NCBI GenBank assembly: GCA_903642275.1
Contig: CAHJWK010000002.1
Span: forward strand, 25,599-89,598
Length of the DNA: 64,000 nucleotides
Direction: 5' to 3'
Source of the DNA: Chitinophagaceae bacterium
GTDB lineage: Bacteria > Bacteroidota > Bacteroidia > Chitinophagales > Chitinophagaceae
Positions 44,763 to 54,669 of the stretch are shown in pieces. Under the pieces are notes generated by a model. It ran no database searches, had not been told where the DNA came from, and was given only the letters and a program-made list of their open reading frames with translations. How positions within the stretch are numbered: position 1 is the first letter of the stretch; each line of letters starts with the position of its first letter. The position numbers and the translations under genes were made by a program.

Positions 44763-46226
44763 TTAATCTTGATTATTCAAAAACTCATTTACTGATTTTG
44801 CGCATTCTCTTCCTTCCACAATAGCCCATACCACCAAAGATTGTCCGCGGCGCATATCGCCTGCTGCAAATATTTTTGATTGATTGGTTTGATATGTTTT
44901 GTTATCAGCTTTAATATTTTTTCTCTCATCAAGATCAACATTCAGATCATTAAGCATTCCTTTAAACTGCGGATTAGTAAAACCCATCGCCAGTAAAACA
45001 AGGTTACATTTCAAGATTCTTTCAGTTCCTTTAACTTCTTCAAAACCTGCGGCTCTGCCATCGGTAGCAATTTTCCATTCAAGATTTACAACTTCCAGGC
45101 TGCATAATTTACCTTGTTCATTATGCATAAATTCTTTTGTTGCTATAGCCCATTTCCGGTCAGAACCTTCTTCATGTGATGAAGTAGTCTTTAATAACAT
45201 AGGATATGTTGGCCATGGCATGTGATGCGTTCTTGATGTTGGCGGCTGTGGTAATAACTCTATCTGTGTTATTGATAATGCGCCCTGCCTTTTTGAAGTG
45301 CCGATACAATCACTGCCCGTATCACCACCGCCAATAACAATTACATGTTTGCCTTCCGCTGAAATAGGCTCTTCATAAATATTGCTTTCTATGTTTTTAT
45401 TATCAAATGGATTTTTACCAGCGCCAAATTTGTTTTGCTGCTTTAAAAATTCCATTGCAAAATGAACACCTTTCAAATTGCGACCTTCAATTGATAAATC
45501 TCTCGGAACAGTTGAGCCGCCTGCCAGTACAACTGCATCATAGTTATTTATAATTTCATCAGCAGAAATATTAACGCCAACATTTGCATTGCATTTAAAA
45601 ATAATTCCTTCTTCTTCCATTAACTTAAGCCTTCTGTCAATAAAATGTTTTTCCAATTTAAAATCAGGAATACCATAACGAAGTAACCCGCCAGGCGCAT
45701 CATCTCTTTCAAAAACAGTTACTGAATGGCCTGCATAATTAAGTTGTGCAGCAGCAGCCAACCCTGCCGGTCCTGAACCAATTATGGCAATTTTTTTTCC
45801 TGTTCGGATATTTATTTTTTTAGGCTGAACATAACCTTTATCAAATGCTATTTCAATAACATGCTTTTCAATTTCTTCAATAGCAACGGGAGGCTGTGTT
45901 AAACCAAGAACACACGCATGTTCGCAAGGCGCAGGGCAGATACGGCCAGTAAATTCAGGAAAATTATTTGTTGACGAAAGTATTTCATAAGCTTCTTTCC
46001 AGCTTTTGCGGTAGATAGCATCGTTAAACTCAGGAATGATGTTTCCTAACGGACAACCGCTTTGGCAAAACGGAACACCGCAATCCATGCATCGTGCAGA
46101 CTGATGATTCAGCTCTACATCACTATATCTTCCAACAAACTCATGAAAGTTTTTTATTCTTTCCTGTACCGGAATTTTTACCGGCACTTCTCTTTCAAAC
46201 TCAAGAAATCCTGTTGGTTTCCCCAT
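44763..46226 (-). CDS. gltD: Glutamate synthase small subunit
   Basis: NADPH-dependent small subunit of GOGAT, feeding electrons to GltB, which makes glutamate from glutamine and 2-oxoglutarate. 487 residues. N-terminal iron-sulfur Cys motifs CMDCGVPFCQSGCPLGNIIPE and GRICPAPCEHACVLG, the FAD motif IAIIGSGPAGLAAAAQLNYAG, FERDDAPGGLLRYGIPDFKL, the NADPH motif VIVIGGGDTGSDCIGTS, and the FAD end motif IFAAGDMRRGQSLVVWAI. Downstream of gltB with 41 bp between, so one operon. Confidence 0.96.
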   Translation of the reverse strand: MGKPTGFLEFEREVPVKIPVQERIKNFHEFVGRYSDVELNHQSARCMDCGVPFCQSGCPLGNIIPEFNDAIYRKSWKEAYEILSSTNNFPEFTGRICPAPCEHACVLGLTQPPVAIEEIEKHVIEIAFDKGYVQPKKINIRTGKKIAIIGSGPAGLAAAAQLNYAGHSVTVFERDDAPGGLLRYGIPDFKLEKHFIDRRLKLMEEEGIIFKCNANVGVNISADEIINNYDAVVLAGGSTVPRDLSIEGRNLKGVHFAMEFLKQQNKFGAGKNPFDNKNIESNIYEEPISAEGKHVIVIGGGDTGSDCIGTSKRQGALSITQIELLPQPPTSRTHHMPWPTYPMLLKTTSSHEEGSDRKWAIATKEFMHNEQGKLCSLEVVNLEWKIATDGRAAGFEEVKGTERILKCNLVLLAMGFTNPQFKGMLNDLNVDLDERKNIKADNKTYQTNQSKIFAAGDMRRGQSLVVWAIVEGRECAKSVNEFLNNQD

Positions 46227-46267
46227 CGAATATTATAAGTTTTAAGTGTATGTTTTGCTAATAAAGA

Positions 46268-49200
46268 CTAAGCATCCTGATGTTGCAATTTTGAGCTGCC
46301 CTGAAGAAGTACTTGCTTATAATCTTTCGGAAATACTTTAATGAAATTTTTTGATTGATTTTCAAAATCATTCAACATAAACTTCGCAACAGTGCTGTCT
46401 GTGGCAGTAACATGTTTCCGCATTAATTGTTGTAAGATTACTTCGTCTTCTTCACTAAGCGGATCAAGATCAACCATTTCTTTATTGCAGTTATCAGCAA
46501 AATTTCCATGAATATTATATACATAAGCAATGCCGCCACTCATTCCTGCGGCAAAATTTCTCCCGGTTGCACCCAGAATTATAGCAGTTCCACCAGTCAT
46601 ATATTCACAACCATGATCGCCAACACCTTCTGTTACGACAACAGCACCGGAGTTGCGCACACAAAAACGCTCACCTGCTTTACCACGAATAAATACTTCC
46701 CCTTCTGTTGCTCCATATAAAGCAACGTTACCAATAATTATATTTTCTTCAGGAACATACTTTGCATTTTTCGGTGGATAAATAATTAGCCTTGCACCAC
46801 TTAATCCTTTGCCAAAATAATCATTGGCATCACCTTCCAATTCAAGCGTTAAACCTTTTGTGGTAAAGGCTCCAAAGCTTTGACCTGCAGTTCCTTTAAA
46901 TTTAAAGTGAATAGTATCAGCCGGTAAACCTGCAGACTTATATATCTTGGTAATTTCGTTTGAAACAATTGTTCCAATTGTGCGGTCAGTATTTTTGATA
47001 TCAAATTCTGCAATTACTTTTTGCTGATGTTCGATTGCAGGTTTGGCTTTTTCCAATAGTTTCCAGTCAAGTACATCTGCAATTACATCATCTTGTTTTT
47101 CGCTGCAATAAAACGGTGCGTTTAAAGGCATCTTTTGTTTATACAATACTGCTGAAAGATTGATGTTAGCATACTTCCAATGTGTAATAGTTTTTTTGGT
47201 TTCCAAACAATCAACCTGGCCAACCATTTCATTAACGGTTCTAAAACCAAGTTCAGCCATTATCTCTCTTAATTCTTGCGTAATAAATTTGAAGAAATTA
47301 ATTACATGTTCAGCATCACCGGTAAACATTTTTCTTAATGCTGCATCTTGTGTTGCCACGCCAACAGGGCAAGTGTTTAAATGACATTTCCGCATCATGA
47401 TACATCCTTCAACAATTAAAGCAGCAGTTGCAATGCCCCATTCTTCTGCACCAAGTAAAGCAGCTATGGCAATATCTCTTCCTGTTTTCATTTGTCCATC
47501 GGCCTGCACCACAACCCTGTTTCTTAATTTATTTCTAACCAGTGTTTGATGCGTTTCAGCGAGGCCCAACTCCCATGGTAAACCTGCATGGCGAATTGAA
47601 CTCACCGGCGATGCACCTGTTCCTCCATCATGCCCGGCAATCAACACAACATCTGCTTTTGCTTTTGTAACACCGGCTGCAATCGTTCCAACACCGGCTT
47701 TGCTTACAAGCTTTACGCTTATTCTTGCCTTGCGGTTTGCATTCTTTAAATCATAAATTAATTGCGCCAAATCTTCTATAGAATAAATATCATGATGCGG
47801 CGGCGGTGATATTAAACCAACACCCGGCGTTGCATGACGTATCCTTCCAATCCAGTCATCAACTTTATGTCCCGGCAACTGTCCACCTTCACCAGGCTTT
47901 GCTCCCTGCGCCATTTTTATCTGCAGTTCATCAGCCTCCGTTAAATATAAACTGGTAACACCAAAACGTGCAGATGCAATTTGCTTAATAGCGCTGCGCA
48001 TATAATCACCGTTTGGAGAACGGTTATAACGTGCATCATCTTCACCGCCTTCACCTGTGTTACTTTTACCACCAAGCCTGTTCATAGCAATGGCAAGCGT
48101 TGTATGTGCCTCCCATGAAATAGAGCCAAAACTCATGGCACCCGTAGAGAATCGTTTATAAATATTTTCAGCAGGTTCAACATCATCAATTGAAATAGAC
48201 GGGTGATTTTTTTTGAATTGAAACAAGCTTCTCAACGTACAAGCTTTTTCACTTTGTGTATTAACTGCTGCTGAATATTTTTTAAAGATTTTATAATCAT
48301 TCATTCTTGTTGAATATTGCAACAAGTGAATGGTTGTTGGATTGAACAAATGAAACTCGCCCTTTGCTCTCCATTTATAAACACCGCCACCTGGTAAACG
48401 TTCTACGTTGTCTTTTTTACCAAACGCATAAAAATGTTTTATAAGCACTTCTTTCGCAATCTCATCCAAACCCATTCCTTCAATACGTGAAATGGCACCG
48501 GTAAAATATTTATTCACCACCTCTTTATTCAAACCAAGTATTTCAAAAATCTGAGCGCCCTGGTATGATTGTAAAGTAGAGATGCCCATCTTTGAAAATA
48601 CTTTCAGCAATCCGTCATCAACTGCTTTAATATAATTTTTCTTAAGCTCATCTTCACTTAATTCCGTTTGAAACTTTCCACTTTCTTTTAAATCGCTGAT
48701 AGTAGATAATGCCAGGTACGGGTTGATAGCTGTTGCACCAAAAGCAATCAAACAGGCGAAATGATGCACTTCCCAAATGTCACCGGCTTCAACAATAATT
48801 CCAACCTGTCCGCGAATGCCTTCTCTTATTAAATGATGATGTACTGCAGCCGTTGCAAGCAATGAGGGAATTGAAGCATGATCAGAATCAATTGCTCTAT
48901 CCTGTAAAATCAAAACTTTAAATCCATCATTCACTGCATCAACTGCATAACGGCAAAGCCTGTCAATGCCTGATTCCAATGAGCCGGATTTTCCATTCGC
49001 CCTGAAATAACATTGTAATGTTTTTGCCTGGAAAGCGCCTGTATCAATACTTCTTATCTTTTCTAATTCAAAATCTGTAAGCACTGGTTGCTTAAGCGAA
49101 ACGCTGTGGCAGGTAAGCTCATCTTCAACCAAAGTATTGCCGATATTACCTAAAAAAGTTCCGAGTGACATTACAAGCCTTTCACGGATTGGGTCGATCG

Positions 49201-50788
49201 GTGGATTGGTAACCTGTGCAAACAATTGTTTAAAGTATGAACTTAAATGTTGCGGCTCATCACTTAAAATAGCAAGCGGAGTATCATTCCCCATGGAGCC
49301 AATAGGTTCTTTGGCTCCTGTTGCCATTGGCGCAATTATATAATCTAATTCTTCTGTTGTATAACCAAATGCTTTTTGATATTTAAACACCTGTTCCTGC
49401 TTCATTCTTGTAAATGTTATGCGCGGTTCAGGCAATTCTTCTAAACGGATTTTGTATTTATTTAGCCAGTCGTTATAAGGTTGCTGCGAACAAATTTCTT
49501 TCTTCAGTTCTTCATCACTTATGATTTTTCCTTTCTCAAGGTTTACAATAAACATCTTGCCCGGTTGTAATCTTCCTTTTTCAATTATTAATGAAGGGTC
49601 AATTGGCAATACGCCTGTTTCAGAGGCCATGATAACGCGGCCATCTGATGTAACACAGTAACGTGATGGACGCAAACCATTTCTGTCTAATGTTGCCCCT
49701 ATAATATTTCCATCAGTAAATGCTATTGCTGCAGGGCCATCCCAAGGTTCCATAAACGCAGAATGAAATTCGTAAAATGATTTTTTAACTGCATCCATCT
49801 TTTCATCCTGGTCCCATGCTTCTGGTATCAACATCATCAATACATGCGGTAATGAACGGCCACAATGCAACAGCAGTTCAATCATATTATCCAAGCAGGC
49901 AGAGTCTGACTGGCCGGGTGTAATTACCGGTAACAGCAACTCCATCTCTTCTTTTGTAAAGTAGGGCGATGTAAATGATTGCTCACTTGATTTAAGCCAG
50001 TTAAGGTTACCCTGCAACGTGTTTATTTCGCCGTTGTGCGCAATAAAACGGAATGGCTGTGCCAGCTTCCAGGAAGGAAATGTATTGGTGGCAAAACGCG
50101 AATGTATCAGCCCAAATGCACTTACAACTTTTGGGTTTGAAAGGTCTTCAAAATAACTGCGCACCTGAAGGCTTGTAAGCTGCCCTTTGTAAACAATTGT
50201 TTTGTATGATAAGGAGGCAATATAAAAACCTATGCTGCTGCTGTTTTTTATTTGTTTGTTGATGACGTGGGATGCATAATTACGCAGTACAAACAGCTTT
50301 CTTTCAAATTCAATTTCATCTTTAATGTGATTAGGACACTTGATAAAAACCTGTTCTATCTGTGGTTCTACACTTAATGCGGTAAAGCCAACTTCAGCAT
50401 CATTAACAGGAACTTTCCTGTAGCAAAGAATTTTTAAATTAAGCTCATCTGCGCATTTAAGGAATAATCTTTTTGATTCTTCCAATGCATCTTCTTCTTT
50501 AGGAAAAAAGACAACACCAACACCATACCTTCCTAATTCTGGCAATGTAATTCCAAGCTTAAAACATTCATCAATAAAAAATTCATGAGGCGTTTGAATC
50601 ATAATGCCGGCACCATCACCCGTATTATTTTCACAGCCACATGCACCGCGATGTTCCATGTTTTCAAGCACAGTAAGTGCATCAGAAATTGTTTGGTGAG
50701 ATTTATTACCTTTTATGTCAGCTACAAAACCAATCCCGCATGAATCGTGCTCATAAGAGGGATGATATAAACCATTATTCTCTGCCAT
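46268..50788 (-). CDS. gltB: Glutamate synthase large subunit
   Basis: 1506 residues from ATG 50788; a TTG two codons upstream is possible. The N-terminal Ntn glutaminase domain begins at HDSCGIGFVADIKG; the Cys becomes residue 1 after propeptide removal in this family (MAENNGLYHPSYEHDS precedes it). Downstream: GACGCENNTGDGAGI, HSRFATNTFPSW, the central domain, the FMN/synthase domain with GAMSFGSISWEAHTTLA, GGQLPGHKVDDWIG, SPPPHHDIYSIEDLAQL and GHDGGTGASPVSSI, a Cys cluster CIMMRKCHLNTCPVG for the 3Fe-4S site, and a C-terminal beta-helix. It is the first gene of gltB-gltD. Confidence 0.97.
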   Translation of the reverse strand: MAENNGLYHPSYEHDSCGIGFVADIKGNKSHQTISDALTVLENMEHRGACGCENNTGDGAGIMIQTPHEFFIDECFKLGITLPELGRYGVGVVFFPKEEDALEESKRLFLKCADELNLKILCYRKVPVNDAEVGFTALSVEPQIEQVFIKCPNHIKDEIEFERKLFVLRNYASHVINKQIKNSSSIGFYIASLSYKTIVYKGQLTSLQVRSYFEDLSNPKVVSAFGLIHSRFATNTFPSWKLAQPFRFIAHNGEINTLQGNLNWLKSSEQSFTSPYFTKEEMELLLPVITPGQSDSACLDNMIELLLHCGRSLPHVLMMLIPEAWDQDEKMDAVKKSFYEFHSAFMEPWDGPAAIAFTDGNIIGATLDRNGLRPSRYCVTSDGRVIMASETGVLPIDPSLIIEKGRLQPGKMFIVNLEKGKIISDEELKKEICSQQPYNDWLNKYKIRLEELPEPRITFTRMKQEQVFKYQKAFGYTTEELDYIIAPMATGAKEPIGSMGNDTPLAILSDEPQHLSSYFKQLFAQVTNPPIDPIRERLVMSLGTFLGNIGNTLVEDELTCHSVSLKQPVLTDFELEKIRSIDTGAFQAKTLQCYFRANGKSGSLESGIDRLCRYAVDAVNDGFKVLILQDRAIDSDHASIPSLLATAAVHHHLIREGIRGQVGIIVEAGDIWEVHHFACLIAFGATAINPYLALSTISDLKESGKFQTELSEDELKKNYIKAVDDGLLKVFSKMGISTLQSYQGAQIFEILGLNKEVVNKYFTGAISRIEGMGLDEIAKEVLIKHFYAFGKKDNVERLPGGGVYKWRAKGEFHLFNPTTIHLLQYSTRMNDYKIFKKYSAAVNTQSEKACTLRSLFQFKKNHPSISIDDVEPAENIYKRFSTGAMSFGSISWEAHTTLAIAMNRLGGKSNTGEGGEDDARYNRSPNGDYMRSAIKQIASARFGVTSLYLTEADELQIKMAQGAKPGEGGQLPGHKVDDWIGRIRHATPGVGLISPPPHHDIYSIEDLAQLIYDLKNANRKARISVKLVSKAGVGTIAAGVTKAKADVVLIAGHDGGTGASPVSSIRHAGLPWELGLAETHQTLVRNKLRNRVVVQADGQMKTGRDIAIAALLGAEEWGIATAALIVEGCIMMRKCHLNTCPVGVATQDAALRKMFTGDAEHVINFFKFITQELREIMAELGFRTVNEMVGQVDCLETKKTITHWKYANINLSAVLYKQKMPLNAPFYCSEKQDDVIADVLDWKLLEKAKPAIEHQQKVIAEFDIKNTDRTIGTIVSNEITKIYKSAGLPADTIHFKFKGTAGQSFGAFTTKGLTLELEGDANDYFGKGLSGARLIIYPPKNAKYVPEENIIIGNVALYGATEGEVFIRGKAGERFCVRNSGAVVVTEGVGDHGCEYMTGGTAIILGATGRNFAAGMSGGIAYVYNIHGNFADNCNKEMVDLDPLSEEDEVILQQLMRKHVTATDSTVAKFMLNDFENQSKNFIKVFPKDYKQVLLQGSSKLQHQDA

Positions 50789-51021
50789 AGGCAAGTACGT
50801 ATTTATAATTTTTAAAATAACTATTTCTTATGGCAAACTAAAGTTACAAGATAGTAAATTGAAGAATAACATCTGTTAGTTTGAGTATAAGTTTTTAACC
50901 ATGCATAAAAGCAATCTGAGTGTTAAAAACTTGATTGCTTTGTGAAGAAAGATAAAATGTTTTTACATGTAGATTTTTGTATGGATGTTTATACTATTAA
51001 ATAACGATTAAATACTTTCAT

Positions 51022-52195
51022 ATGAGCAACTACAGCAGCTGCACCAAAATCAAACGTAGTGGCAAGGCCAAAATTCAAAGAAAAATACGAACATTTTATT
51101 GGTAGCGAATGGGTAGCGCCAAGCAGTGGTGAATACTTTGATAATATTTCTCCGATTGATGGAAAGCCGTTTACAAAAGCAGCACGTAGCAATGCAAAAG
51201 ATATTGATAAAGCCATTGATGCTGCCCATGAAGCTTTTAAAACATGGAGCAAAACCGGCGCTGCTTACCGCAGTAATTTATAATGGAACTGATTGGTGAT
51301 ATTTTACCAAAAGGTGTGTTAATATTGTTACCGGTTTTGGGCCTGAAGCTGGTAAACCGTTAGCACAATCTCCAAAAGTGCAAAAGGTTGCGTTCACCGG
51401 TGAAACAACAACCGGCACGTTGATTATGCAATATGCTTTTGAAAATTAATTTCTGTTACGATGGAACTTGGGGGAAAAGCCTAAACATTTTTTTGAAAGT
51501 GTGGTAATGCTGACGATGATTTCTTTGATAAAGCAGTTGAAGGCGCTGTGATGTTTGCCTTAAATCAAGGCGAAGTTTGTACTTGTCCTTCACGCATATT
51601 AGTGCATGAAAAGATCTATGATAAATTTATGGATCGTGTTATTCAGCGCACCAGGGCAATTAAAATGCGCAACCCTTTAGATGGAACTGTAATGATGGGC
51701 GCTCAGGCAAGTGAAGACCAATATAATAAAATTCTAAGTTTTTGATATTGGCAAACAGGAAGGCGCACAGGTGTTAACAGGTGGTGAAGCTTTTCATCAA
51801 AATAGTGGTCTTGAACATGGTTATTATATTCAGCCAACAATTTTTAAAGGCAATAATAAAATGCGTGTTTTCCAGGAAGAAATTTTTGAGCCGGTAACTT
51901 CTGTTACAACTTTTAAAACAGTTGATGAAGCAATACAAATTGGTAACGATACTTTATATGGCTTAGGCGCTGGTGTGTGGACGCGTATGCGCATGAGATG
52001 TACCAGGTTCCAAGAGCTATACAAGCCGGAAGAGTTTGGGTTAATTATTATCATGCATATCCTGCACATACTCCGTTTGGTGGTTATAAAAAATCTGGTT
52101 TTGGAAGAGAAACTCATAAGATGATGTTGAACCATTATCGCCAGACAAAAAATATGTTGATATCATACAGCAAGCAAAAGCTTGGATTTTTTTAA
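51022..52195 (+). pseudogene. Decayed aldehyde dehydrogenase
   Basis: Fragments of one aldehyde dehydrogenase are readable in different frames: VARPKFKEKYEHFIGSEWVA (from 51059, also after a one-base shift from ATG 51022), a jump at WSKTGAAYRSNL then [11 protein letters not shown], with an internal deletion of roughly 120 residues. [17 protein letters not shown] follows, then a stop and shift near MELGGKA. The catalytic-Cys region NQGEVCTCPSRILVHEK follows in another frame, then [21 protein letters not shown]. The last shift leads into [19 protein letters not shown] and [21 protein letters not shown]. At least five lesions plus the large deletion show it is not functional. The DUF779 gene that follows is the usual genomic neighbour of acetaldehyde-type dehydrogenases. 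Confidence 0.93.
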
Positions 52196-52217
52196 TGAAG
52201 CAATCAGTTGAAAAGCT

Positions 52218-52246
52218 AAAGCAGCGGCATAATGCTGCTGCTTTTT
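52218..52246 (+). terminator. Probable rho-independent terminator
   Basis: AAAGCAGC, then GGCATAAT, then GCTGCTGCTTTTT: an 8-bp stem followed by T residues, just after the aldehyde dehydrogenase remnant. Confidence 0.75.
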
Positions 52247-52334
52247 ATTTGTTTGAACGTGGATGTAAAGATTAAAGTTTAGCAGGATTTATTTAATCCT
52301 TTAAATTAATAGCATACACGATTTAAAAGTTATC

Positions 52335-52712
52335 ATGTTAATACAAAGAGTAATAGCCACGGATAAAGCAAAAGAATTAATTGCAAGGCTGAAGCAAATG
52401 CACGGCCCGCTTATGTTTCATCAAAGTGGTGGTTGTTGTGATGGCAGTCAGCCAATGTGTTTTGAAGACGGTGAATTTAAAGTGGGTAACAGTGATGTTT
52501 GTTTAGGCGATGTTGAAAACTGCAAATTTTATATGAGCAAAGACCAGTTTGAATATGTAAAATTCACGCAGCTTATTTTAAATGTTACTCCCGGAAGAGG
52601 CAATAGTTTTTCATTAGAAATTCCGCTTGGTGTACGCTTCTTTATAGAATCAAAATTATTTACTGATGAAGAAATTAAACAACTTGAACCGTTAATAAAG
52701 ATTGAAGATTAA
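52335..52712 (+). CDS. DUF779 domain protein
   Basis: 125 residues with the family pattern GPLMFHQSGGCCDGSQPMCF (a Cys pair in GGCCDGSxPMC), VCLGDVENCKFYMS, and LNVTPGRGNSFSLEIPLGVRFFIES. DUF779 proteins are nearly always beside aldehyde dehydrogenase genes and may protect or mature them; the role is not proven. Here the neighbouring dehydrogenase is decayed while this gene is intact. It follows after a terminator, so it may have its own promoter. Confidence 0.9.
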   Translation: MLIQRVIATDKAKELIARLKQMHGPLMFHQSGGCCDGSQPMCFEDGEFKVGNSDVCLGDVENCKFYMSKDQFEYVKFTQLILNVTPGRGNSFSLEIPLGVRFFIESKLFTDEEIKQLEPLIKIED

Positions 52713-52756
52713 TATAAAGATTGCCGTTTCAATTACTGTTTAATCTTCTATTTCAA

Positions 52757-54013
52757 TTACACAACATAGCCAAACATATCATCATCTTTACTAAGCTCTG
52801 TATAATGAATATGGGATTTTTTTAAGTTGATAAGCAACGCATCATAATCTTTTTTCTTTTTTAACTCGATGCCAACCAAAGCAGGGCCGGTTTCTTTATT
52901 GTGTTTTTGTATGTATTCAAAACGTGTTATATCATCATTGGGGCCAAGTACATTATTTACAAATTCTTTTAGTGCACCAGGCCTTTGTGCAAAGCGAATA
53001 AGAAAATAATGTTTCAGACCTTCGTATTGCAGTGAGCGCTCTTTTATTTCCTGCATGCGGTCTATATCATTATTTCCGCCGCTTATAACGCACACAATTG
53101 TTTTACCTTTTATTTCTTCAGCAAAATCATCTAAAACACTTATAGATAATACGCCTGCAGGTTCAGCAACTATTGCATCCTGCGAATACAGTTTTAAAAT
53201 GTTTGTACAGATTTTTCCTTCGGGAACCAACCGCAAATCATCAAGCACTTCTTTACAAATTTTGAAAGTTAATTCTCCTGTACGTTTAACAGAAGCGCCA
53301 TCAACAAAAGTATCAATTACATCAAGTGTTACAGGTTTGCCTGCTTTAAAAGCATTATACATTGATGGTGCACCCTCCGGTTCTGTACCTATAATTTTTG
53401 TTTTAGGTGAATACGTTTTAAAGTAAGAGCCTATTCCTGAAGCAAGGCCGCCACCGCCAACCGGCAGAAATAAATAATTTATTGAATCAAGTTCTTCTAA
53501 TATTTCAACACCTACCGTTGCCTGCCCTTCAATAATTCTAAAATCATCAAACGGCGGAACAAATGTCATTAGATGTGTTACTGTAAATTCTTTTGCAGCA
53601 GCAGCGCATTCATCATAATTATCACCTATCAATCTTATCTCAATTTTATCGTCACCAAACATTTTTGTCTGGTTTATTTTTTGTTTTGGTGTGATAATGG
53701 GCATGAACACTACTCCATGTATATTTAATTTTTTGCAACTGTAAGCAAACCCTTGTGCATGATTGCCGGCACTTGCACATACAACACCCTTTTGCAATTG
53801 CTCTTCCGGCAAACTCTTCATTAAATTATAAGCACCGCGAATTTTATAAGAGCGAACTACCTGTAAATCTTCCCGCTTTAAATACACATTGCATTTGTAT
53901 TTGCGCGAAAGATTTTCGTTTAGTTGCAAAGGTGTTTTTATAACAACTTTTTTTAAGCGTACTGCCGCAGCTTTAAAGTCAAGATTATTTTTTATGTCGG
54001 TAATTGCATTCAT
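52757..54013 (-). CDS. ilvA: Threonine ammonia-lyase (biosynthetic)
   Basis: PLP enzyme that deaminates threonine to 2-oxobutanoate, the entry to isoleucine synthesis. 418 residues. PLP-lysine motif REDLQVVRSYKIRGAYNLM (Lys in SYKIRGA), SAGNHAQGFAYSCKKL, the PLP-phosphate loop LPVGGGGLASGIGSYF, VISGGNNDI and a C-terminal ACT-like regulatory domain (HYFLIRFAQRPGALKEFVN to VGIELKKKKDYDALLINLKKS). One regulatory domain only. Last gene of the ilv cluster in transcription order, separated from the membrane-protein gene by 43 bp. Confidence 0.95.
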   Translation of the reverse strand: MNAITDIKNNLDFKAAAVRLKKVVIKTPLQLNENLSRKYKCNVYLKREDLQVVRSYKIRGAYNLMKSLPEEQLQKGVVCASAGNHAQGFAYSCKKLNIHGVVFMPIITPKQKINQTKMFGDDKIEIRLIGDNYDECAAAAKEFTVTHLMTFVPPFDDFRIIEGQATVGVEILEELDSINYLFLPVGGGGLASGIGSYFKTYSPKTKIIGTEPEGAPSMYNAFKAGKPVTLDVIDTFVDGASVKRTGELTFKICKEVLDDLRLVPEGKICTNILKLYSQDAIVAEPAGVLSISVLDDFAEEIKGKTIVCVISGGNNDIDRMQEIKERSLQYEGLKHYFLIRFAQRPGALKEFVNNVLGPNDDITRFEYIQKHNKETGPALVGIELKKKKDYDALLINLKKSHIHYTELSKDDDMFGYVV

Positions 54014-54056
54014 TTTTAATACTTACTAAGTTTATCAATTGCTTGTTTATATAAAT

Positions 54057-54647
54057 TTAAAGATTAGGAGCGCGGTCAACATCCCATCCATGATAATTAT
54101 CATGAAGAAGAATTAATGTGACCCTTAAATTCTCAGGTTTACGTGATTCAAAGGATAATGCAATCTGTGCTATTTTATCTTCAGAATTTGTTATACGTGC
54201 CTGGTTATTATAAATATCATTCAACAGGCTGTAGGTTGATATATCAATCTTTGAAAAAATATTATCCTGTTTTGCAATTTGCCAGGCAACATCATTTAAA
54301 TCATGTCTCAAAACACCTTCCGGTGCTATTGTATGTGTCAAATCTAATTGACCGCTGTCGTTAATAAATTTTTTTGCAAATTCCTGGTGATGTAGTGCGG
54401 AGTCGATATTTTTTAAAACCTGTAAATGATAGGCATATTGTTCCTGCTCCATACTTTTATTTTCAATGAGTTCATCTTTAAGTTCACGCAATACTTCGCC
54501 CGTTCTTTTTTTATCATTTAGATCATTTATAAATTCAGTTACAACCAATGCAAGTATTACGCTAAACACAATCAATAAACATTCACCAATGTATTCTTTC
54601 CAATCACGTTCGATTGTTACTACCGGATGTTTTACTTTTTCAGACAC
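54057..54647 (-). CDS. Single-pass membrane protein of unknown function
   Basis: 196 residues. A short cytoplasmic leader, then one membrane helix (CLLIVFSVILALVVTEFIND, about residues 23-42), then an amphipathic helical region (KKRTGEVLRELKDELIENKS, QEQYAYHLQVLKNIDSALHH) and a Leu/Asp-rich C-domain ending HDNYHGWDVDRAPNL. The layout is like DUF6090 proteins of Bacteroidota. It sits inside the branched-chain amino-acid cluster between ilvC and ilvA, with 22 bp to ilvC, but nothing connects it to amino-acid synthesis. Confidence 0.6.
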   Translation of the reverse strand: MSEKVKHPVVTIERDWKEYIGECLLIVFSVILALVVTEFINDLNDKKRTGEVLRELKDELIENKSMEQEQYAYHLQVLKNIDSALHHQEFAKKFINDSGQLDLTHTIAPEGVLRHDLNDVAWQIAKQDNIFSKIDISTYSLLNDIYNNQARITNSEDKIAQIALSFESRKPENLRVTLILLHDNYHGWDVDRAPNL

Positions 54648-54669
54648 AGCCTTAACTATAAATTAATAA

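Noticed and set aside
46268..50788. Many frames of 60-75 codons opposite gltB and gltD
   Set aside because: They are shadows of long, well-conserved coding sequences and show no independent features.
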